Source of the DNA: Neorhizobium sp. UBA7851
Lineage (GTDB): Bacteria > Pseudomonadota > Alphaproteobacteria > Rhizobiales > Rhizobiaceae
Reading direction: 5' to 3'
DNA: 19,506 nt
Assembly (NCBI GenBank): GCA_002500765.1
Contig: DLSX01000237.1
Coordinates: 1 to 19,506, forward strand
The position numbers were made by a program, and so were the translations under genes. The stretch's first letter is position 1, and each line of letters starts with the position of its first letter. This document shows positions 14,770 to 19,506 of this stretch, in pieces. The notes beneath the pieces were generated by a model that saw only the letters and a program-made list of their open reading frames with translations, ran no database searches and was not told where the DNA came from.

Positions 14770-15705
14770 TTGAAACGCACCCTTATCGCATTGCTTTTGA
14801 CAGTCGCCTGGGCGGCTTCCTCGACCGATCCGGTCATGGCCATGACCATCGTGCCGGAAGGCAACCGCAATGCCGTGCAGCCCAAAATTCCCGGTGCTTC
14901 CGTGCGCCGCACCCGCGCCGGCCGCACCACTTTCGACGACAAATACGACAAGATCCGTGATCTTCTGGCGACCGACAAGGCGCTCATCGGGAAGATAAAG
15001 TCCACGGCAGCCGCTTATGGCATCGACCCGATCCACATGGTCGGCGCGATCGTTGGCGAGCACACCTATAATGTCGATGCCTATGACCGATTGCAGAGCT
15101 ACTATGTCAAGGCAGCCGCTTATGCGGGTAATGCTTTTCGTTTTGCCTATGACGGCGAGACCATCGCCGAGTTTCTGGCACGCCCGCAATTTTCCACCTG
15201 TGAAGGCAAGTCGGGCTCCTACGCGTTGTGGAACTGCCGCGAAGGCGTATGGGAAAAGTCGTTCCGCGGCAAAAAGGTCGACGGAAAGGCCTATCCCGAC
15301 AACCGTTTCAGCGCGGTCTTCTTCCAGCCCTTTTACGCTGGCCAAACTTTTGGTCTCGGCCAGGTCAATCCGCTGACGGCGATGATGCTGTCCGACATGG
15401 TGGCGCGCACATCCGGTTATTCGAAGCTGGATGAAAACGACGCCGCGGAAGTCTATGAGGCGATCATGGACCCCGACAAGTCGCTCGCCTATATGGCGGC
15501 CAATATCCGCCGTTCGATCGATGACTACAAGCAGATCGCCGATGTCGATATTTCCAAGAATCCCGGCATCACCTCGACGCTCTACAATACCGGCGGTTCG
15601 GCCCAGCGCGCAGCGGCGCTCAAAGCCCGCGGCGGCCTGCCGGAAGAGAATTATTACGGCTGGCTCGTCAACGATAAGATCGCCGAGTTGAAATCGCTGC
15701 TCTAA
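14770..15705 (+). CDS. Secreted DUF1402-family protein with lytic-transglycosylase-like landmarks
   Basis: This 311-residue protein begins MKRTLIALLLTVAWAASS and has a Sec signal peptide with a likely cut after PVMA (about residue 24), so it is periplasmic. It resembles DUF1402, a family of unknown function next to hslU in rhizobia. The order of landmarks recalls soluble lytic transglycosylases: IHMVGAIVGEHTYN with Glu97 as candidate catalytic acid, FGLGQVNPLTA (194-204) like the GLMQxxPxTA motif, YMAANIRR (241-248), and TLYNTGGSA (270-278) like the AYNAG motif. Cys144 and Cys156 may form a disulfide. The start is TTG at 14770: an in-frame stop at 14746 leaves no upstream ATG, and later starts would destroy the signal peptide. 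A peptidoglycan-related role is inferred, not shown. Confidence 0.85.
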   Translation: MKRTLIALLLTVAWAASSTDPVMAMTIVPEGNRNAVQPKIPGASVRRTRAGRTTFDDKYDKIRDLLATDKALIGKIKSTAAAYGIDPIHMVGAIVGEHTYNVDAYDRLQSYYVKAAAYAGNAFRFAYDGETIAEFLARPQFSTCEGKSGSYALWNCREGVWEKSFRGKKVDGKAYPDNRFSAVFFQPFYAGQTFGLGQVNPLTAMMLSDMVARTSGYSKLDENDAAEVYEAIMDPDKSLAYMAANIRRSIDDYKQIADVDISKNPGITSTLYNTGGSAQRAAALKARGGLPEENYYGWLVNDKIAELKSLL

Positions 15706-15721
15706 GTCCTGATATCTTCTG

Positions 15722-15770
15722 GAAGCAATCCAGCAAAAGTGGGAACCGGTTTTGCGTCCGGAATTGCTTC
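15722..15770. repeat. Nested palindromic intergenic element before the P450 gene
   Basis: GAAGCAAT (15722-15729) pairs with ATTGCTTC (15763-15770), GCAAAA (15733-15738) with TTTTGC (15750-15755), and the core holds the self-complementary AACCGGTT (15745-15752). The core AAAGTGGGAACCGGTTTTGC is of a kind I recall as dispersed many times in rhizobial intergenic regions. It fills most of the 95-base gap between the DUF1402 gene and the P450. Confidence 0.65.
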
Positions 15771-15800
15771 GATAAGAGGAATTGAAGAGGAGGGTTGCTC

Positions 15801-17198
15801 TTGGATATGCGCCCCGATCCCTTTGTGCCACCGGCACCCATACCGCGCACCGTCCCGCCGTCGCGGCTGGAGATCATCCGCACGGTCATGCGCAACCCGC
15901 TGGAACTGTGGGGCGTGCCGTCCTACACGCTGCCCTGGATCAAGACGAAATTCTTCAAGGAACGCACGCTGATCGTCAACGATCCCGGCCTGATCCGCCA
16001 TGTGCTTGTCGATAACGCCTCAAATTACGAGATGTCGGAAATCCGCCAGCTTATCTTGCGGCCTATCCTGCGCGACGGATTGCTGACGGCGGAAGGCCCG
16101 GTCTGGACGCGCTCGCGAAAGGCGATGGCGCCGGTTTTCACGCCCCGCCACTCCCGTGGTTTTGCCGGCCAGATGCTGGCGAAATCGCAAGAATATGCGG
16201 AAAAATATGCGATGGTTGGCGCTGATGGGGCGATCCACGATATCTCCGTCGACATGACGGAGATGGCCTACTCGATCCTGTCGGAAACGCTCTTCTCGGG
16301 CCAGATCGTTACTGAGAGCAACAGTTTCTCCGATGATGTCGACAGCCTGCTCCACCGCATGGGGCGCGTTGACCCGATGGATTTGTTGCGCGCGCCGGCC
16401 TGGGTGCCGCGCCTGACCCGCATCGGCGGCCGCAAGGTGCTCGAAAAATTCCGCAATATCGTCGCCGACACGATGAGAGAGCGGCAGAAGCGCATGCGCG
16501 AAACGCCGGACGCGGTGCCGCAGGATTTCCTCACCCTTCTCTTGCAGCTTGAGGGGCCCAATGGTCTTTCGCTCGATGAAATCGAGGACAATATTCTCAC
16601 CTTCATTGGCGCCGGTCATGAAACGACGGCCCGCGCGCTCGCCTGGACGCTTTATTGCGTCGCTCACTCTCCGCATGTGCGCGAAGCGATGGAAAAGGAG
16701 ATCGACCAGGTTCTTGGCACCGGTGCCGAGCCGGTGGAATGGCTGGAGCTTATGCCCTGGGTGCGTGCCTCCTTCGAGGAGGCGCTGAGGCTCTATCCGC
16801 CGGCCCCGTCGCTCAACCGCGCGGCGATTGCCGATGACAGGTGGACAAGCCCGAACGGCGAGAGTGTGGAGATCGAAGCAGGCGTCACCATCCTCGTCAT
16901 GCCCTGGACGCTGCATCGCCACGAGCTTTATTGGGAAAAACCGCGCGCCTTTTTGCCGGAACGTTTCCTGCCGGAAAACCGCGTCAGGATCGGCCGGTTT
17001 CAGTATCTGCCTTTCGGTGCCGGCCCGCGAACCTGTATCGGCGCAACCTTCGCTATGCAGGAAGCGGTGATCGCGCTTGCAGTATTGATGAAGCGCTACC
17101 GTTTCGATGCCCTGCCGGGTACCGAAATCTGGCCGGTGCAGAAACTGACCACCCAGCCACGCGACGGCATGCCGATGCGGGTGAGCCTGAGACCCTGA
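15801..17198 (+). CDS. Cytochrome P450
   Basis: This is a 465-residue haem-thiolate monooxygenase. The I-helix oxygen-activation motif AGHETT is at about 271-276, the ExxR motif EEALR near 326-330 (Glu327, Arg330), the meander PERF follows LPERFLPEN, and the haem loop FGAGPRTCIG carries the axial ligand Cys412. There is no membrane anchor, so it is probably soluble. The TTG at 15801 is preferred because GAGGAGGG (15787-15794) is spaced correctly for it; an ATG at 15807 and a TTG at 15795 are alternatives. No ferredoxin, ferredoxin reductase or fused reductase is encoded nearby, so electrons must come from elsewhere. The substrate cannot be read from the sequence; the general type resembles fatty-acid or terpenoid-oxidising P450s. 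Confidence 0.95.
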   Translation: MDMRPDPFVPPAPIPRTVPPSRLEIIRTVMRNPLELWGVPSYTLPWIKTKFFKERTLIVNDPGLIRHVLVDNASNYEMSEIRQLILRPILRDGLLTAEGPVWTRSRKAMAPVFTPRHSRGFAGQMLAKSQEYAEKYAMVGADGAIHDISVDMTEMAYSILSETLFSGQIVTESNSFSDDVDSLLHRMGRVDPMDLLRAPAWVPRLTRIGGRKVLEKFRNIVADTMRERQKRMRETPDAVPQDFLTLLLQLEGPNGLSLDEIEDNILTFIGAGHETTARALAWTLYCVAHSPHVREAMEKEIDQVLGTGAEPVEWLELMPWVRASFEEALRLYPPAPSLNRAAIADDRWTSPNGESVEIEAGVTILVMPWTLHRHELYWEKPRAFLPERFLPENRVRIGRFQYLPFGAGPRTCIGATFAMQEAVIALAVLMKRYRFDALPGTEIWPVQKLTTQPRDGMPMRVSLRP

Positions 17199-17203
17199 CG
17201 CCT

Positions 17204-17225
17204 CGAAAACCGGATCCGGTTTTCG
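17204..17225. repeat. 22-bp perfect palindrome after the P450 gene
   Basis: CGAAAACCGGA is followed directly by its reverse complement, six bases after the P450 stop. It shares the AACCGG/CCGGTT-TTGC/TTCG character of the element before the gene, and is followed by CAAACTACGATGCGCAAA, which also resembles recurring rhizobial intergenic sequence. With no loop and no T-tract, it is a dispersed repeat rather than an evident terminator. Confidence 0.65.
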
Positions 17226-17338
17226 CAAACTACGATGCGCAAATACCAGACTGCGACAGCCCACGTCTCTGACGGCTGATTGATCCTGACGCCCCATGCG
17301 CTATTGATTTCTCCGAATAGGCATTCGGGATCTCTTGC

Positions 17339-19348
17339 GTGGCTTCACCTCTTCTTCTCGGCATCGATACCGGCGGCACCTACACGGATGCCGTTCTTTT
17401 CCGCGACGAAGGGGGCGTGATCGCCAAGGCGAAGGCGCTCACCACTCGGCATGAGCTTTCGGAAGGCATCGCCGGCGCGGTCGGTGCGGCGCTTGAAAAC
17501 GGCTGCGTTCCGGCATCGCAAATCGCCATGGTCTCGCTGTCGACCACGCTTGCCACCAATGCACTGGTGGAAGGGCAGGGTGGTCTGGCAGCACTCGTGA
17601 TGATTGGTTTTGGCCCCGAGGATATTGCCAGAGGCGGCCTTTCCGAAGCACTCGGGAGCGATCCAGTGATCTTTCTGCCCGGCGGCCATGACGTCCATGG
17701 CAACGAGACACCACTGGATATGAGCGCTCTCGATGAGGCCTTGCCGTCACTTGGATCGGTAGTCTCGTCCTTTGCCGTCGCCGGTTATTTCGCGGTCCGG
17801 AATCCGGCTCATGAAATTCGCGTGAGGGACCGCATTCGCGAGATCAGCCATAGGCCCGTGACCTGCAGCCACGAACTTTCCTCAAAGCTCGGTGGCCCGC
17901 GCCGGGCGTTGACGACATTGCTCAACGCCCGTCTGGTCTCCATTATCGACCGCCTGATCGCATCGACCGAAGGGTTTCTGCAGAAATCCGGCATCGATGC
18001 GCCTCTCATGGTCGTGCGCGGTGACGGTGCGCTGATGTCTGCCGCCGAAGCGCGCCTGCGCCCGATCGAAACCATCCTGTCCGGCCCCGCCGCAAGCCTT
18101 GTCGGCGCGCGATACCTGACCGGGTTGGATGAGGCGGTCGTGTCCGATATCGGCGGCACCACCACCGATGTCGCCATCCTGCAGGGCGGCAGGCCGAAAC
18201 TCGCGCCGGATGGCGCCGATGTCGGTGGACATAACACGATGGTCGAGGCTGTGGCGCTGCGCACCTATGGCCTCGGTGGTGATTCGGAAGTGCATATCGA
18301 TGATCGGGGTCTGGAAGCGAAAATCACCCTCGGTCCCCGCCGTCTCCTGCCGCTCAGCCTGCTCGCCGCGACCCATGGTGAAAGCGTGCTGCAGGCCTTG
18401 GACATGCAGCTGCGCGCCAGCCATGCCGGCCGTCAAGATGGCCGTTTCGCCCTACGGATTTCCTTAAGCGATGCGCATGTCGAAGGCCTGCAGGCTCAGG
18501 AATTATCGCTTCTTGCGCGCATCGGATCGACACCCGCTCCCTTGAATTCGCTGCTGGTGATGAACTCGCAGAAAGCCGTCCTCGACAGGCTGGTGGCACG
18601 CGGGCTCGTGCATCTGAGCGGCATCACGCCTTCCGACGCGCTCCATGTCCTCGGGCGTCAGCGCCAGTGGAATGCCGATGCAGCGCGGCTCGGGTTGCAG
18701 ATCGCGGCGCGTAGGAGAAGCGGCGCGGGTCGTCAGATTGCGGCATCCGCGGAAGATCTGGCAAGAAACATCGTCGACCGGCTGACCCGACAATCATCGG
18801 AGGTCATTCTTGCAGCCTGCCTTGCTGAGGACGGCGCAGAAGCAATCGATCCCGCAGTCTCGCTTGCTGTCGACCGGGCACTGAAGCGTGTGCCGGGCAT
18901 CGCGCGGTTTTCCCTTGAACTCGATCGCCCACTCGTCGGCCTTGGGGCTTCGGCGCGGGTTTATTACCCGGCGATTGCCGACATGCTTGGTGCCCAATCG
19001 GTCATTCCGGCCGATGCAGATGTGGCCAACGCGATCGGTGCGGTCGTTGGCCAGATCCGCGTCGTCATCGCTGTTACGGTCACGTCGCCGGAAGACGGGA
19101 TCTATGTCGTTGCCGGTGCGGGCGAGACGATGACGGTAGTCGGCGAAGCCGCAGCGCTGAAAACTGCGCGGGATCGGGCGACGGCTGGCGCGCGAGACAA
19201 GGCAGGGCAAGAGGGAGCAGGCGATATCCTGATCTCGGTCGACGAGAAGATTTCGGCCCCCGAAGTAGAAGGGTCCAGAAAACTGGTCGAAGCGGTGGTG
19301 ACAGCCACGGCAACGGGCCGCCCGAGAATGACCCATGCGCAGGACTGA
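17339..19348 (+). CDS. Hydantoinase/oxoprolinase HyuA-type subunit
   Basis: This 669-residue protein belongs to the HyuA/5-oxoprolinase-A family of ATP-dependent amide-ring or carboxylating enzymes. It begins MASPLLLGIDTGGTYTDAVLF, the amino-terminal nucleotide-binding signature, followed by STTLATNALVEG. The central domain has SGPAAS (248-253), SDIGGTTTDVAIL (269-281) and GLGGDSEVHIDDRG (311-324), the second half of the ASKHA-like ATPase fold. Length is right for a complete A subunit. The start is GTG at 17339 with GGGAT upstream. Family members normally work with a HyuB subunit, encoded next door or fused; here the next gene is malate synthase and none is seen. The substrate (hydantoin, oxoproline or other) cannot be assigned. 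Confidence 0.9.
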   Translation: MASPLLLGIDTGGTYTDAVLFRDEGGVIAKAKALTTRHELSEGIAGAVGAALENGCVPASQIAMVSLSTTLATNALVEGQGGLAALVMIGFGPEDIARGGLSEALGSDPVIFLPGGHDVHGNETPLDMSALDEALPSLGSVVSSFAVAGYFAVRNPAHEIRVRDRIREISHRPVTCSHELSSKLGGPRRALTTLLNARLVSIIDRLIASTEGFLQKSGIDAPLMVVRGDGALMSAAEARLRPIETILSGPAASLVGARYLTGLDEAVVSDIGGTTTDVAILQGGRPKLAPDGADVGGHNTMVEAVALRTYGLGGDSEVHIDDRGLEAKITLGPRRLLPLSLLAATHGESVLQALDMQLRASHAGRQDGRFALRISLSDAHVEGLQAQELSLLARIGSTPAPLNSLLVMNSQKAVLDRLVARGLVHLSGITPSDALHVLGRQRQWNADAARLGLQIAARRRSGAGRQIAASAEDLARNIVDRLTRQSSEVILAACLAEDGAEAIDPAVSLAVDRALKRVPGIARFSLELDRPLVGLGASARVYYPAIADMLGAQSVIPADADVANAIGAVVGQIRVVIAVTVTSPEDGIYVVAGAGETMTVVGEAAALKTARDRATAGARDKAGQEGAGDILISVDEKISAPEVEGSRKLVEAVVTATATGRPRMTHAQD

Positions 19349-19443
19349 ACCGAACCGTCTTGGGCTTTCGGCGCATTGACACCCGGTATGTCGCGGGCAA
19401 AGTGACGACACGGAAAACCAAAAGCATGTGAGGGAGAAGCCGC

Positions 19444-19506
19444 ATGGCACGCAAGGACATCGCCGATCTCAAGATTGACGAAGAGCTCTATCGTTTCCTG
19501 GTGGAG
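19444..19506 (+). CDS. glcB: Malate synthase G, first 21 codons (cut by window edge)
   Basis: Only 21 codons are visible: MARKDIADLKIDEELYRFLV plus one Glu. They fit the opening of malate synthase G, where a helix with a KID/AID-type start precedes a F(L/V)xxEVLPGTG motif that would come next. The gene order hslU - DUF1402 - ... - glcB known from rhizobia supports the call. The enzyme condenses glyoxylate with acetyl-CoA to malate. The ATG has a strong GAGGGAG ribosome site about eight bases upstream. A TTGACA at 19376-19381 in the preceding 95-base gap may be a -35 element, but no good -10 is visible. Confidence 0.7.
   Translation, partial: MARKDIADLKIDEELYRFLVE

Noticed and set aside
14560..15837. 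425-codon minus-strand open frame opposite the DUF1402 gene
   Set aside because: The plus strand encodes a signal peptide and family-like protein with proper codon use. The antisense frame runs through the hslU terminator and both intergenic gaps, which a real gene would not do.
15722..17225. P450 as a recently transferred mobile gene
   Set aside because: There is no transposase, target-site duplication or tRNA boundary, and codon use looks like the neighbours'. Only the flanking palindromes are notable, so they are reported as such.
16020..17297. 425-codon open frame on the minus strand opposite the P450
   Set aside because: The plus-strand P450 motifs are unmistakable, and the antisense product is low-complexity Arg/His-rich with no domain.

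Overview
The window looks like chromosomal core sequence from an alphaproteobacterium of the Rhizobiaceae (Rhizobium/Agrobacterium/Sinorhizobium relatives). The base composition is GC-rich. The gene order ahcY-ptsH-EIIA(Man)-hprK-chvG-chvI facing pckA, followed by the histidine cluster, hslVU, a DUF1402 gene and malate synthase G, is the conserved layout I know from rhizobial chromosomes. The genus cannot be fixed from the sequence alone. I see no tRNA, rRNA, CRISPR array, transposase or phage gene.

Region 1 (1-4638, minus strand) reads chvI, chvG, hprK, EIIA(Man), ptsH and then ahcY, which is cut by the left edge. The first five are closely packed and probably form one operon. It joins an envelope and acid-stress two-component system to the regulatory branch of the phosphotransferase system (HPr, HPr kinase, EIIA). 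ahcY probably has its own promoter, because the 139-base gap before it carries a perfect AT-rich operator-like palindrome.

Region 2 (4639-7777, plus strand) starts with a 354-base divergent control region holding two operator-like elements 30 bp apart. It continues with pckA (gluconeogenesis), a very strong terminator, arfB (ribosome rescue) and alkB (alkylation repair).

Region 3 (7790-12428, minus strand) is a histidine operon transcribed hisB - DUF2628 membrane protein - hisH - hisA - hisF - hisE - coaA, with 1 to 4 base stop/start overlaps at three junctions. Two non-histidine genes ride in it: the membrane protein in the middle and pantothenate kinase at the end.

Region 4 (12655-19506, plus strand) holds the HslVU protease pair with a terminator behind it, a secreted DUF1402 protein with soluble-lytic-transglycosylase-like sequence landmarks, a cytochrome P450 flanked by two related palindromic intergenic elements, an HyuA-like hydantoinase/oxoprolinase subunit without its usual partner, and the first 21 codons of malate synthase G.

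Most of the window is conserved housekeeping. I do not see a wholly new defence or mobile system. The points worth a second look are the regulatory palindromes (752-771, 4840-4881), the lysozyme-like DUF1402 protein, the his-embedded membrane protein, the palindromes around the P450, and the lone HyuA.
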